Assembly: GCF_027627455.1 (NCBI RefSeq)
Contig: NZ_CP115483.1
Coordinates: 4,774,001-4,838,000, forward strand
Direction of reading: 5' to 3'
DNA length: 64,000 nt
DNA from: Sphingobacterium sp. SYP-B4668
Lineage (GTDB): Bacteria > Bacteroidota > Bacteroidia > Sphingobacteriales > Sphingobacteriaceae
Part shown: positions 36,784 to 46,019 of the stretch, piece after piece
How the letters are laid out: each line of letters opens with the position of its first letter
How positions within the stretch are numbered: position 1 is the stretch's first letter
Translations under genes and position numbers: made by a program
Notes under the pieces: model-generated
Database searches by the model: none
What the model saw: only the letters and a program-made list of their open reading frames with translations
What the model was told of the DNA's origin: nothing

Positions 36784-38010
36784 ATGCAACAACAAAAAAA
36801 CTCCGGACTACTCTTCATTTTCATTACAGTGGCCATTGATGTTATTGGCTTGGGAATTATTATACCTGTATTACCGACATTGATTAAGCAATTAACTGGA
36901 GGTACACTTAGCGAAGCCTCAGAATATGGCGGATGGCTGATGTTCAGCTATGCTGTTACGCAATTTGTATTTGCATCGGTATTGGGCAACCTGAGCGATC
37001 GCTATGGTAGACGCCCCGTCTTATTGCTTTCCTTATTAGGTTTCTGCATCAATTACCTACTCATGGGATTGGCCACATCTATCTTATGGCTGTTTATTGG
37101 ACGACTTGTAGCTGGCATCACAGGTGCAAGCATGACAGTAGCAGCTGCCTATACCGCGGATATTAGTACGCCTGATCGAAAGGCTCAAAATTTCGGATTA
37201 TTAAGTGCTGCATTCGGAATAGGCTTTATCATTGGACCTGTATTGGGTGGATTATTGGGTCAGTATGGCCCACGAGTACCGTTCTTTGCTGCAGCGGTGA
37301 TTAGCTTCCTTAATTTCGCATATGGATACCTCCTCGTTCCAGAATCATTAAAAAAAGAGAACAGAAGACCCTTCGTGCTGAAAAATGCAAATCCAATTGG
37401 AGCATTCAAACATTTTGCCAAGTACCCGTTGATAAAACCACTAATTGTATGCATATTTCTCATTAATGTGGCTGCACATGCTGTTCAAAGCACTTGGTCA
37501 TACTATACAATGGAAAGATATGGCTGGGATGAAAGAATGGTCGGTATATCTATGGGATTTATTGGCGTATTGTTGGCCGTAGTACAGGCAGGCCTACTTC
37601 GCATCATAATTCCTAAATTAGGATTGCCAAAAAGTATTGTGATTGGGTTTGGTCTTTATGTATTTGCATTTCCAATGATGGCATTCTCTTACGAGCCTTG
37701 GATGCTATTCGTAGCGAGTGTCCCTTTTGTATTTGCAGGCATTGGTGGTCCAGCAGTGCAGAGTTTTATCTCCAACCATACGCCCGATAATGAACAAGGT
37801 CAGATTCAAGGCGGGATTACCAGTATTGTAAGCCTAACAGCAATCATCGGACCTCCCTTGATGAGTAATATTTTTGCTTTTTTCACCAACCACAAGCACC
37901 CAACCTATTTTCCGGGGGCTCCATTTCTGATGGCTTCAGTATTGTGCCTTGTGGCTACCATTATTGCAATTATCTATTTTAAAAAAAGAAATCAATCCTC
38001 TGAATTCTAG
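36784..38010 (+). CDS. MFS transporter, TCR/Tet type
   Basis: A 408-residue, 12-segment major facilitator with the loop 2-3 motif A in GNLSDRYGRRPVLLLS (about residues 66-81) and motif C-like GPVLGGLLG in segment 5. The start DVIGLGIIIPVLPTLI resembles tetracycline/H+ antiporters of the TetA group. It is likely a proton-driven drug or metabolite exporter; substrate unknown. ATG 36784 is chosen over GTG 36745. A strong terminator follows. Confidence 0.85.
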   Translation: MQQQKNSGLLFIFITVAIDVIGLGIIIPVLPTLIKQLTGGTLSEASEYGGWLMFSYAVTQFVFASVLGNLSDRYGRRPVLLLSLLGFCINYLLMGLATSILWLFIGRLVAGITGASMTVAAAYTADISTPDRKAQNFGLLSAAFGIGFIIGPVLGGLLGQYGPRVPFFAAAVISFLNFAYGYLLVPESLKKENRRPFVLKNANPIGAFKHFAKYPLIKPLIVCIFLINVAAHAVQSTWSYYTMERYGWDERMVGISMGFIGVLLAVVQAGLLRIIIPKLGLPKSIVIGFGLYVFAFPMMAFSYEPWMLFVASVPFVFAGIGGPAVQSFISNHTPDNEQGQIQGGITSIVSLTAIIGPPLMSNIFAFFTNHKHPTYFPGAPFLMASVLCLVATIIAIIYFKKRNQSSEF

Positions 38011-38037
38011 CATCAAAAGTCATTTCTTTCAAAATAA

Positions 38038-38079
38038 AGCCGGTATTGCACATATAGTCCAATATCGGCTCTGATTTTT
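38038..38079 (+). terminator. Intrinsic terminator of the MFS gene
   Basis: Stem agccggtattg (38038-38048) with caatatcggct (38060-38070), one G-T pair, followed by a seven-base T-run. Confidence 0.75.
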
Positions 38080-38085
38080 TTAAGG

Positions 38086-38562
38086 CTATTTTTGAATCAG
38101 ACAGACCGCGTAAGCCACGACACCCTCTTGACGACCTATAAAACCCATTGTTTCGTTGGTGGTCGCTTTTATAGAAATATCATCCACTTCGATGCCTGCA
38201 GCAGCTGCAATCTTTTCCTTCATCTGCGGGATAAACGGCTTTATTTTAGGCGCTTCTAGACAGAGCATAGCATCAATATTCCCTAAAGTCCATCCTTTGT
38301 TTTTCAAAAGGGCGACACACTCCTCCAACAACACCAGACTACTGATACCTTTCCATTTCTCATCTGTGTTAGGAAAATGGTACCCAATATCCTCTAGATT
38401 GGCGGCCCCCAATATGGAATCACAAATGGCATGGACCAATACATCCGCATCCGAATGTCCAAATGCTCCTGCATGATGCTCCAAATCTACTCCACCAACG
38501 ATAAAAGGGTGCCCCTCTTTTATTTGGTGTACATCAAAACCAAAACCTACTTTAATCTTCAT
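38086..38562 (-). CDS. ispF: 2-C-methyl-D-erythritol 2,4-cyclodiphosphate synthase
   Basis: A 158-residue enzyme of the MEP isoprenoid pathway, converting CDP-ME 2-phosphate to MEcPP. Zinc-binding residues are in FGFDVHQI (Asp, His) and HSDADVLVHAICD; the C-terminal signature TNETMGFIGRQEG is complete. The longest frame begins at a TTG (38583); ATG 38562 directly precedes KIKVGFGFDVH, the usual IspF start. It is convergent with the MFS gene. Confidence 0.96.
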   Translation of the reverse strand: MKIKVGFGFDVHQIKEGHPFIVGGVDLEHHAGAFGHSDADVLVHAICDSILGAANLEDIGYHFPNTDEKWKGISSLVLLEECVALLKNKGWTLGNIDAMLCLEAPKIKPFIPQMKEKIAAAAGIEVDDISIKATTNETMGFIGRQEGVVAYAVCLIQK

Positions 38563-38845
38563 CCGTATATAATTATTTATCAACAGTATGTTTTAACACA
38601 GTATACATGCGTTCATATTACTCACTCTCGCACCATATTCGAACGAAAGTACGACAAGCTTTGTGAATAATAAAACTCATTACAAGAATAATTGTTATAC
38701 TTGGGTATGGTGCAGAATGGACATTGATGATTAGAAATTGGCATTTAGTAGATAAAAAGCTACTTCCCAATCATTTTCCCACGCCCATTTAAAAAAAATT
38801 ATTAGTACTTTTGAAAGATATATATTGATTACAGATACCTTGAAA

Positions 38846-40432
38846 ATGAACATTTCAAATTTTAGTATATCTACGCTTTTGCTTGTAGCGACCAGTATGG
38901 CTTTGATTTCGTCTTGTAGCTCAAAAAAAGGCAATAAAGATGTTTCTTCAAAAACGGGTGTAGCTTATAACGACCCTTACAACGGTGGCCTTCACATCAA
39001 TAGACAGGTCAAGGAATCACCAGGACCAGGTCTTGTCGCCATAGAAGGAGGTACTTTCGTAATGGGGGGCAGTTTAAATGAAGACTTGGGCTATGCGCAT
39101 GATAATCTAAAGAGAAGGGTGACGGTCGCTTCATTCTACATGGATGAGACAGAAGTCTCAAATGCGGATTGGCTTGAATATCTCCACTGGATTGCTCAAA
39201 ATTTTCCAGAGGACGGAGAGATGTACTACAATGCACTCCCAGACTCATTAGTCTGGAGAAACCCACTATCTTATAATGAGCCCTATGTAAATCTTTACCT
39301 CAGACATCCTGCTTTTCAAGATTACCCTGTAGTGGGGGTCACATGGGATCAAGCAAATGAGTACTGTACTTGGAGAACAGACCGTGTAAATGAAAATATA
39401 CTACGTCAAAGTGGCGTATTGGTAGATTATCAAGCCAACTCTCAGAACAACAATGCTGGCGGTAAATTCAATACAGACATGTATCTGAATGGCCAGTTGA
39501 AAGGTGATGGAATCGATGGACAAAATATGCCAAATGACGCTCGTCCAGGTGCTCCTGCCGGTGCAAAACGAACAGTAAGAATGGAAGATGGGATATTGAA
39601 ACAACCCTATCGCCTTCCTACTGAAGCAGAATGGGAATATGCGGCATTGGGGTTGATTGGCAACACGGAAGAAGGAAATATCAACACCAGCAAAATATAC
39701 CCTTGGAATGGCTTGGGCGTCCGCTCGGCAAATCGTAAGGACCAAGGTCAGATGGTTGCCAACTTTAAGATAACAAGTGGTAATAACATGGGAGTAGCAG
39801 GCAATTTAAATGATGGTGGGGATATTACGGTACCTGTTACAAGCTATGCTGCTAACGACTTCGGCCTTTACAATATGGGCGGAAACGTCAATGAATGGGT
39901 TGGAGATGTATACCGACAACTTTCTTTTGAAGATTTTGAAGATTTTAATCCTTTTCGTGGAAATGTCTTCACCAACAATAAATATGAAGACGCCGAAAAT
40001 CGTATCCTTGCAAAGGACAAGTATGGCAGACCTGTAAAAGTACCTGCTAAAGCTCCAAGAAAACAATCTTGGGCAGAGCTTCAGGCGGCTAAAAACGGTG
40101 GAGACAGCGCAGCCGTTGGAACAGGTTATAATAATGATGCTAGAGGATTTGATGACGAAATAGACCCAAAACTATACGGAAACACCACATTGGTCAACAA
40201 CAACTCTCGTGTGTACAAAGGAGGATCCTGGAATGATAGAGCATATTGGTTAAATCCAGCAACAAGAAGGTTTATGCAACAAAACCAATCGAATGCAATG
40301 ACTGGATTCAGATGTGCCATGACAATGGTTGGCAATGTTTTTGGTCCCGCGTCTAATCAACGGATTAAAAGTGGCAAAAAGGCTAAGAGTAACAAAAAGT
40401 CCAAATCAAACGCTGGAGATTCAAGAGTATAA
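38846..40432 (+). CDS. gldJ: Gliding motility lipoprotein GldJ
   Basis: A 528-residue lipoprotein with lipobox LISSC (about residue 24). A formylglycine-generating-enzyme/sulfatase-modifying-factor type fold follows: GGTFVMGGSLNEDL, RVTVASFYMDETEVSN, LPTEAEWEYAALG, NMGGNVNEWVGDVY and GGSWNDRAYWL near the end. The middle sequence ALPDSLVWRNPLSYNE, then RHPAFQDYPVVGVTW, is typical of GldJ rather than of the shorter GldK/PorK. The tail is very basic (GKKAKSNKKSKS). It belongs to the type IX secretion/gliding apparatus on the inner face of the outer membrane. ATG 38846 is chosen over TTG 38825. Confidence 0.88.
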   Translation: MNISNFSISTLLLVATSMALISSCSSKKGNKDVSSKTGVAYNDPYNGGLHINRQVKESPGPGLVAIEGGTFVMGGSLNEDLGYAHDNLKRRVTVASFYMDETEVSNADWLEYLHWIAQNFPEDGEMYYNALPDSLVWRNPLSYNEPYVNLYLRHPAFQDYPVVGVTWDQANEYCTWRTDRVNENILRQSGVLVDYQANSQNNNAGGKFNTDMYLNGQLKGDGIDGQNMPNDARPGAPAGAKRTVRMEDGILKQPYRLPTEAEWEYAALGLIGNTEEGNINTSKIYPWNGLGVRSANRKDQGQMVANFKITSGNNMGVAGNLNDGGDITVPVTSYAANDFGLYNMGGNVNEWVGDVYRQLSFEDFEDFNPFRGNVFTNNKYEDAENRILAKDKYGRPVKVPAKAPRKQSWAELQAAKNGGDSAAVGTGYNNDARGFDDEIDPKLYGNTTLVNNNSRVYKGGSWNDRAYWLNPATRRFMQQNQSNAMTGFRCAMTMVGNVFGPASNQRIKSGKKAKSNKKSKSNAGDSRV

Positions 40433-40441
40433 AAAAAATGT

Positions 40442-40490
40442 AAAACAAAAAAAGGTCATGTTGCTTTTGAACATGACCTTTTTTGTTTTA
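40442..40490. terminator. Bidirectional terminator between gldJ and the oxidoreductase
   Basis: Long arms centred on aaaggtcatgtt (to 40462) and aacatgacctttt (from 40470) with a 7-nt loop, with A-run and T-run on both flanks. It serves the two convergent genes. Confidence 0.85.
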
Positions 40491-40510
40491 CTACTGGGAT
40501 ACAACCTATC

Positions 40511-41791
40511 TTACGACAATTTGTATCCATTATGATATTTGGCCTTCATGAGTGCATTGGCGCCTTGATCGTCGAATCGCCTCTTTTTAGCATCCCAATG
40601 AATTTTCTTTCCTACTCGATAAGCAATATTCCCCATTTGCGAGAAGACCGCAATATGTGCCCCAGCCTCGATAGGTGTATTTAACATTCCGGCCTCTCTT
40701 CGTTGAATGGCCTGGACAAAGTTTGTCGTGTGCATATCCAATCCATTGTCTGTCGGTTTCTGAAGCGCAATAGCCTCCATTTTCTTCCCCTCAGGAATGA
40801 CTTCCCATCCCCCTCTATTCAGCACCAATGTTCCGTTTTCCCCAATAAAAGCGACACCGTGATCTTTGCCATATGGTCCCAGCACAATACCCTTAGTATG
40901 CTCCCAAATGATATTAAATCCGTCAAATTCGTACACCGTATTCAACGTATCGGGAGTTTCAGAGGCGTCTGTCGGATACGCGAATTTTCCGCCAGACGAG
41001 ACGACCGATTTTGGCTCTGAGACTTTCATCCCAAGAAGCGCATAATCTAACATATGAACGCCCCAATCGGTCATTAGCCCACCAGCATAATCCCAAAACC
41101 ATCGAAATTCGAAATGGAAACGATTTGCATTAAATGGCCTAGTTTTCGCAGGACCAAGCCACATCGCATAGTTGACACCCGCTGGCGGTTGACTATCTGG
41201 CACGACAGGCACTTCACTCTTCCAACCCACGTATGACCAAGCCTTCACCAATCTAATCTTTCCAAGCTTTCCCGAGTGTACAAGCTGCATTGCATCCGCA
41301 AAGTGCTTCTGACTCCTTTGCCATTGTCCAACCTGAACAATACTATTGTACCTTTTGGCAGCGGCTACCATCGCATCACATTCCTCTATACTGTTACCAA
41401 GAGGCTTCTCCACATACACATGTTTTCCGGCCTTACAAGCATCAATCATCTGTAAAGCATGCCAGTGATCTGGTGTCCCAATAATCACGGCATCTACATC
41501 ATCTGATTTGAGCAATTCGCGGTAATCTTCATAGGTCCTAACCGTTATACCTTTTTGAGCCAGTTCGCCCACTCTTTTTTTCAACACATTTGCATCTACA
41601 TCACAAATGGCGGTACATACCACATCGGGATGTTTGATGATGGAACTCAGATTGGACCAGCCCATGCCATTGACACCAATAGCAGCCACACGCACCTTTT
41701 GCCCTTGAAATGCAAATGAGGACAGCACTGGTGAAAGTATAGCAGCGGTACCTAATATAGATGAGTTCTTCAGAAATATTCTTCTTTTCAC
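40511..41791 (-). CDS. Gfo/Idh/MocA family oxidoreductase with Tat-type signal
   Basis: A 426-residue protein beginning at GTG. The N-terminus KRRIFLKNSS followed by a hydrophobic stretch is a twin-arginine export signal. A Rossmann NAD(P)-binding domain (about 34-155, VRVAAIGVNGMGWSNL, then VYVEKPLGNS at about 128) and the C-terminal alpha/beta substrate domain follow. Such exported members act on sugars or sugar-derived alcohols, some as glycosidases. No sugar locus is adjacent, so the substrate is open. It is flanked by terminators on both sides and therefore probably a single-gene unit. Confidence 0.85.
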   Translation of the reverse strand: MKRRIFLKNSSILGTAAILSPVLSSFAFQGQKVRVAAIGVNGMGWSNLSSIIKHPDVVCTAICDVDANVLKKRVGELAQKGITVRTYEDYRELLKSDDVDAVIIGTPDHWHALQMIDACKAGKHVYVEKPLGNSIEECDAMVAAAKRYNSIVQVGQWQRSQKHFADAMQLVHSGKLGKIRLVKAWSYVGWKSEVPVVPDSQPPAGVNYAMWLGPAKTRPFNANRFHFEFRWFWDYAGGLMTDWGVHMLDYALLGMKVSEPKSVVSSGGKFAYPTDASETPDTLNTVYEFDGFNIIWEHTKGIVLGPYGKDHGVAFIGENGTLVLNRGGWEVIPEGKKMEAIALQKPTDNGLDMHTTNFVQAIQRREAGMLNTPIEAGAHIAVFSQMGNIAYRVGKKIHWDAKKRRFDDQGANALMKAKYHNGYKLS

Positions 41792-41973
41792 GAGTTTATT
41801 ATAAGGTTTAGTAAGATAATAAATACAAGATAGTCAGTAAGAAGAACAAAAGAGGAAAGAAATCGGTAAAAAAATGGAGACAAAAGTTGACAATGCTCAT
41901 TAAACCGAACAAACGAGCTTATTGAAATCACAATACAAGTTAAAAACTCGTTCGTTTAGAAAGGTGCTTTTAT

Positions 41974-42009
41974 AATAAAAAAGGTTGCAGATCTGCAACC
42001 TTTTTTATT
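41974..42009. terminator. Perfect palindromic bidirectional terminator
   Basis: An 18+18-bp palindrome centred at 41991/41992 with core ggttgcaga/tctgcaacc and A/T runs outside. It ends the GT5-like gene on the minus strand and faces the start of the oxidoreductase on the other side. Confidence 0.85.
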
Positions 42010-42036
42010 CTTTATTTGAATGTAAGCAACGAATGG

Positions 42037-42867
42037 CTATACGGTCGTCTCCTCTTCTATAGGGGCAAACTGATCGAATAAATCATTAAATGCTTCATAA
42101 TCCTCATCTCCATCGGGTTGGAATATTTGAATATCCAAACTTTTAGCATGATCGATAATTTCCGTCGAAACCCCTTCATCTGCAACCACTACCACATCAG
42201 TAAACGCCAATGCCCCTTTGTATACATCGACATAGCTTCCTGACCCATAATGTGCTGCGTCTTGAGCAGTCATAGCACCCTCAGGTGCAATACCTGCGTA
42301 TTTCTCACCAAGAGACCCTGTACCAAATCCTTCTTCATTATAAAGCGAATACATGACCTTAGCGCCTTTGAATGCAGGGTCATCTTTGTAAGTCGTCTTA
42401 AGATAGGCAGGTACCAAAGCTGAGAACCAACCATGGCAATGTACTACATCCGGCGACCATCCCAACTTCTTAACAGTCTCCAACACACCTTTACAGAAAA
42501 ATACGGAACGTTCGTGATTATCTTCGAAAAAGTCGCCATTTTCATTGCTGAAAATCTTCTTACGTTGAAAATAATCCTCGTTGTCCAAAAAGTAGACCTG
42601 CATACGCGCGGCTGGCAATGATGCCACCTTAATAATCAATGGATTGTCGTCATTATCCACCACAATATTCATTCCTGACAATCGAATTACTTCATGAAGA
42701 CGATTTCTACGCTCATTGATATTACCAAAGCGAGGCATTAAGATTCTGATTTCAAAACCTTTTTCTTGCATTGCTTGAGGTAGTTGGCGTGTTATTTCAG
42801 AAATTTTACTTAATTCGAGGAAAGGCGACATCTCGTGGGTTACAAACAATATCTTCGTTTTTGCCAT
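42037..42867 (-). CDS. Short glycogen synthase (GT5)-like protein
   Basis: A 276-residue protein matching the N-terminal Rossmann half of glycogen/starch synthases (KILFVTHEMSPF at the start, DVVHCHGWFSALVPAYLK at about 140-157). The C-terminal GT-B half is absent; family members with both halves are near 480 residues. The ADP-glucose-binding KxGGL motif expected after the first strand is replaced by LELSKISEI. It is therefore probably not a glycogen synthase and may be regulatory or bind another ligand. Genes of this short type are commonly found divergent from panC in Bacteroidetes. A good promoter match lies upstream. Confidence 0.8.
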   Translation of the reverse strand: MAKTKILFVTHEMSPFLELSKISEITRQLPQAMQEKGFEIRILMPRFGNINERRNRLHEVIRLSGMNIVVDNDDNPLIIKVASLPAARMQVYFLDNEDYFQRKKIFSNENGDFFEDNHERSVFFCKGVLETVKKLGWSPDVVHCHGWFSALVPAYLKTTYKDDPAFKGAKVMYSLYNEEGFGTGSLGEKYAGIAPEGAMTAQDAAHYGSGSYVDVYKGALAFTDVVVVADEGVSTEIIDHAKSLDIQIFQPDGDEDYEAFNDLFDQFAPIEEETTV

Positions 42868-42910
42868 CTCCAGTTATTTAGTTATTTAATAGAACAGTAA
42901 AATCGGTCCA

Positions 42911-42941
42911 CAAAGATACAGATTATTTATGACTTTCACAA
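42911..42941 (-). promoter_or_regulatory. Promoter of the GT5-like gene
   Basis: Minus-strand TTG (42941-42939), a 20-bp spacer and TATCTTTG (42918-42911) match the Bacteroidetes TTG / TAnnTTTG consensus fully. The expected start is about 35-40 bp before the ATG. Confidence 0.55.
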
Positions 42942-43012
42942 TTCACTCGAAATCCTCGCTTTAGAATAACAAAATAATTCCCCAATTTTGCTTCCCAAAA
43001 AAGTTTTAAAAC

Positions 43013-43855
43013 GTGAATATATTTAAGACCAAAAAAGAGCTTCAAGAATACCTATCCAGCTCTCAACAGAGAGAAAAAAAGGTAGCATTAATTCCTACAA
43101 TGGGAGCCCTACACGAAGGCCACATATCACTCATTGAATATGCTAAACCATTAGCAGACATACTGGTGTGCAGTATTTTTGTCAATCCAACCCAATTTAA
43201 CGACCCACAAGATCTTGAAAAATATCCCCGTCCCATCGAATCGGATATTAAACTCCTAGAGGCAGCTTCTTGCGACATTCTTTTCATGCCCTCGGTAGCA
43301 GAAATGTACACTCCCCAAGAGCAGTGGCATGTTGATTTAGGTGAGCTCGACCGAATCTGGGAGGGTGCCCATCGTCCAGGCCACTTTCAAGGAGTGACTC
43401 AAATTGTCTACAAACTATTCACATTGGTACAACCAGATATCGCTTGCTTTGGTCAAAAGGACTTTCAGCAAGTCATGGTAATCAACCGGATGATCCAAGA
43501 AAAAAAACTTGATATAGAGCTGGTTATTTGCCCAATAGTAAGAGATGAGTATGGATTGGCATTGAGCTCCCGAAATGCCCGACTATCTTCGCAGGGTAAA
43601 CTTACCGCACTTGCTCTCTCAAGGTCATTGGAGTATGTGCGCAGTCACTTTGAGAACAAACCATTGGAAACTCTTAAAGAGGACGCACAAAATATTCTAG
43701 AAAGCACGGAGGGAGTTGAACTGGAATATTTTACCATATGTGAAACAACATCCTTATCCGAAGCTACTGAAATAGAAGTAGGAAAAAAATATGTTGCACT
43801 GGTAACTGCCTGGGTGGAAGGAGTGCGCCTCATTGATAATATGATTTTGAATTAA
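43013..43855 (+). CDS. panC: Pantoate--beta-alanine ligase
   Basis: A 280-residue enzyme joining pantoate and beta-alanine with ATP in pantothenate (vitamin B5/CoA) synthesis. The nucleotide-binding PTMGALHEGHISLI (about 28-41, with HEGH), FVNPTQF, GQKDFQQV and the ALSSRNARLS loop are all present. The start codon is GTG at 43013; the next in-frame ATG lies inside the active site. panD follows after about 70 bp with its own promoter-like box. Confidence 0.96.
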   Translation: MNIFKTKKELQEYLSSSQQREKKVALIPTMGALHEGHISLIEYAKPLADILVCSIFVNPTQFNDPQDLEKYPRPIESDIKLLEAASCDILFMPSVAEMYTPQEQWHVDLGELDRIWEGAHRPGHFQGVTQIVYKLFTLVQPDIACFGQKDFQQVMVINRMIQEKKLDIELVICPIVRDEYGLALSSRNARLSSQGKLTALALSRSLEYVRSHFENKPLETLKEDAQNILESTEGVELEYFTICETTSLSEATEIEVGKKYVALVTAWVEGVRLIDNMILN

Positions 43856-43900
43856 TTGTCATAAAAACACCGTCAAAGCGAATTTATTTATTTAAAAATC

Positions 43901-43908
43901 TAACTTTG
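43901..43908 (+). promoter_or_regulatory. Possible panD promoter -7 box
   Basis: TAACTTTG matches TAnnTTTG. A start about 6 bp downstream would fall at the first panD ATG (43913), favouring initiation at ATG 43928. No clear -33 TTG is seen. Confidence 0.3.
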
Positions 43909-43927
43909 TATTATGATAATTGAGGTA

Positions 43928-44263
43928 ATGAAGTCCAAGATTCATCGAGTACGAGTGACGCAAGCCGAACTCAACTATGTTGGTAGCATCACAATCGATG
44001 AAGATTTAATGGATGCGGCAAATATTATTGCCAATGAAAAAGTGCAGATTGTAAACAATAATAACGGGGCACGATTGGAGACATATGTCATCCCCGGCAA
44101 AAGAGGATCAGGTACCATTTGTCTCAATGGAGCTGCAGCACGATTGGTGCAAGTCGGAGATGTTGTCATCATCATCTCCTATGCACAGATGGACATGGAT
44201 GAAGCTAAAAAGCATATTCCTACATTGGTATTCCCAGACGACCACAATAGATTAATAAAGTAG
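43928..44263 (+). CDS. panD: Aspartate 1-decarboxylase precursor
   Basis: A 111-residue pyruvoyl enzyme making beta-alanine from aspartate, the other substrate of PanC. The self-cleavage site Gly19-Ser20 is in NYVGSITID; the active-site Tyr and Arg-containing [10 protein letters not shown] and [12 protein letters not shown] follow. The start at ATG 43928 ([11 protein letters not shown]) aligns with the family start and with a promoter-like box; ATG 43913 would add five residues. Confidence 0.95.
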   Translation: MKSKIHRVRVTQAELNYVGSITIDEDLMDAANIIANEKVQIVNNNNGARLETYVIPGKRGSGTICLNGAAARLVQVGDVVIIISYAQMDMDEAKKHIPTLVFPDDHNRLIK

Positions 44264-44728
44264 ACTAGCTCCACGCGGCTACTCGTATACGATAGTTTTC
44301 ACTTATTTTTTTAAAGATTTCATCGACCTCTCTAATGAATGAATTAGAGAGGTTCTTTGTGTTATCCTGAATTACTACAATTGGGGTATTGATAGAGACC
44401 AAATTTATATCTAATCAGGACTTTATAGGGCTTTTATACGGACTTCATTCGGACATTATTCGGATAAGCCCCTATAAAATCCCTATTATATTCCAATTAA
44501 TCCCCTATTATTATCTTGCTAAATAGAAATTTGCCCTCTAGTCATTCCCCATTTGCCCATATCCCTATCCATAACGTACCGAGAAACTCCGGACCAAATT
44601 TCAACAAACTGACAATGAATCTTTTACGACAATTCGTTAACTATTTTTAACACTATGTGTAGCGAAATTTATTTATCTTGCGTTCTATCTCTCAGATAAG
44701 ACCAACAATATCTTATTCAAAAGAAAAA
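44264..44728. other. Intergenic region with terminator and short tandem repeat
   Basis: A hairpin at 44326-44353 (acctctctaat / attagagaggt, loop of 6) is the likely panD terminator, though the T-run is weak. Further on, 11-bp units cttcattcgga and cattattcgga (44443-44464) and repeated cccctat words (44469-44511) form a dispersed-repeat-like stretch. The last 80 bp is the leader of the FKBP-like operon. Confidence 0.5.
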
Positions 44729-45337
44729 ATGACAAAAAGAAAAATCGGAAACGTGTGGATTATTGGAATAGCAATCATTGGGCTACTTTCTTCCTGTATG
44801 AAAGATGGCGACGTGTTCAATGATTACGAACAATATGAAAGAGACGTACTTGTCATCGAAAATTACGTCAAGGTTAACCTGCCCAAAGCTGTAAAGGACT
44901 CTACAGGAATATGGTTTGAATTGATTAAAGAAGGGGAAGGGGAAAATTTCCAGTACAAGACAGAAACAGTGACAGACCCTAGAACAGGACAGAAAGTGGT
45001 ACGAGCATTGGCCCCTATCATAACTGTTCGTTATACGACAAAACTCCTTGATGGTACCGTGGCACAAAGTGAGCAAAAACCGGAGGGTATCACGGTTCCA
45101 TTTATCGAACAGCCCGCTTCATGGCAATTGGCTTTTTTGCCATATGAAATCCCTGGAGTTACTACACAAATAAAGGGGTTGACTCCGAATGGATTAAAAC
45201 CGGGCAGCATTATCCGATTCGTAACTCCATCTTTCTATGCTTATGGTAACGTAACGATAGGTAAAATACCAGCCAACTCTCCTTTAGACTATACAATCGA
45301 AGTATTGAAGATGGAGAATAAAACAGATAACAAATAG
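44729..45337 (+). CDS. FKBP-fold lipoprotein 1
   Basis: A 202-residue lipoprotein (lipobox LLSSC) with an FKBP-type domain in the second half (about 90-197): ITVRYTTKLLDGTV, GLTPNGLKPGSIIRF and YAYGNVTIGKIPANSPLDY. The peptidyl-prolyl isomerase pocket is partly changed; the FDSS-type residues expected after DG are VAQS. ATG 44729 (MTKRKIGN) is chosen over an upstream non-ATG frame start. First of three tandem paralogues that probably act in the cell envelope, perhaps as folding factors like GldI. Confidence 0.72.
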   Translation: MTKRKIGNVWIIGIAIIGLLSSCMKDGDVFNDYEQYERDVLVIENYVKVNLPKAVKDSTGIWFELIKEGEGENFQYKTETVTDPRTGQKVVRALAPIITVRYTTKLLDGTVAQSEQKPEGITVPFIEQPASWQLAFLPYEIPGVTTQIKGLTPNGLKPGSIIRFVTPSFYAYGNVTIGKIPANSPLDYTIEVLKMENKTDNK

Positions 45338-45366
45338 CTAACACAAATTATAATTAAATAAAAAAA

Positions 45367-46002
45367 ATGAAAAACGTATTAAGACTTATTGCAATCGGAC
45401 TAGTGGGTACTTTTATTTTCACTTCTTGTAATAAAGGTGATGATTTTGATTGGAATAAATATGAGGAAGAACAGCGGAGGGAGCAAGCCAGGATAGATTC
45501 AACGCTAAATGCTCAAAAAAAGGTCCTTAAGGATTTTGTGGAAGACCCTGATAATGGATTTACCAATCCGCAGCTTGATGATTCAACAGGAATTTGGTAC
45601 CAAGTTATTACGGAAGGTGAAGCATCGTCCTATACTTATGCCTTCAATTCTCAAGGAACAGGGATAGTTGCGCCAAATGTAACTGTTAAATTCAAGGGTA
45701 CATTCTTAGACGGGAAAGTAGCTGAGCAGACAGAAGCAGACAAGACAACCGTATTTCAACTAGGTAGCCGTCCTCTTGCATGGCACAAAGCATTCTTGCC
45801 ACGTGCTATATCATTCAACAATCAGGAAGTAAAAGTTGGTGGCCTGACAGTTAACGGGTTAAAGAAAAATTCAAAAATCAGATTTGTAGCCCCATCTATA
45901 TATTGTTTTGACAAAGGAACAACATTGAATGGCGTTACTATACCAAAGGACTCACCTCTTGTCTACGTAATAGAAGTGACAGATATTAAGAATACAAACT
46001 AA
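45367..46002 (+). CDS. FKBP-fold lipoprotein 2
   Basis: A 211-residue lipoprotein (lipobox FTSC) with the same layout as its upstream neighbour. An Asp/Glu/Lys-rich linker (about 25-75) is followed by an FKBP-like domain (VTVKFKGTFLDGKV, GGLTVNGLKKNSKIRFV, IPKDSPLVYVIEV). The conserved aromatic/Gly after SIYCF is altered (CFDKGT in place of the usual AYG). It starts 29 bp after paralogue 1 ends. Isomerase activity is doubtful. Confidence 0.7.
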   Translation: MKNVLRLIAIGLVGTFIFTSCNKGDDFDWNKYEEEQRREQARIDSTLNAQKKVLKDFVEDPDNGFTNPQLDDSTGIWYQVITEGEASSYTYAFNSQGTGIVAPNVTVKFKGTFLDGKVAEQTEADKTTVFQLGSRPLAWHKAFLPRAISFNNQEVKVGGLTVNGLKKNSKIRFVAPSIYCFDKGTTLNGVTIPKDSPLVYVIEVTDIKNTN

Positions 46003-46019
46003 ATTAACTTCTTTTTTCC

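Noticed and set aside
42037-42867. Full glycogen synthase
   Set aside because: The length is about half of GlgA and the KxGGL motif is missing.
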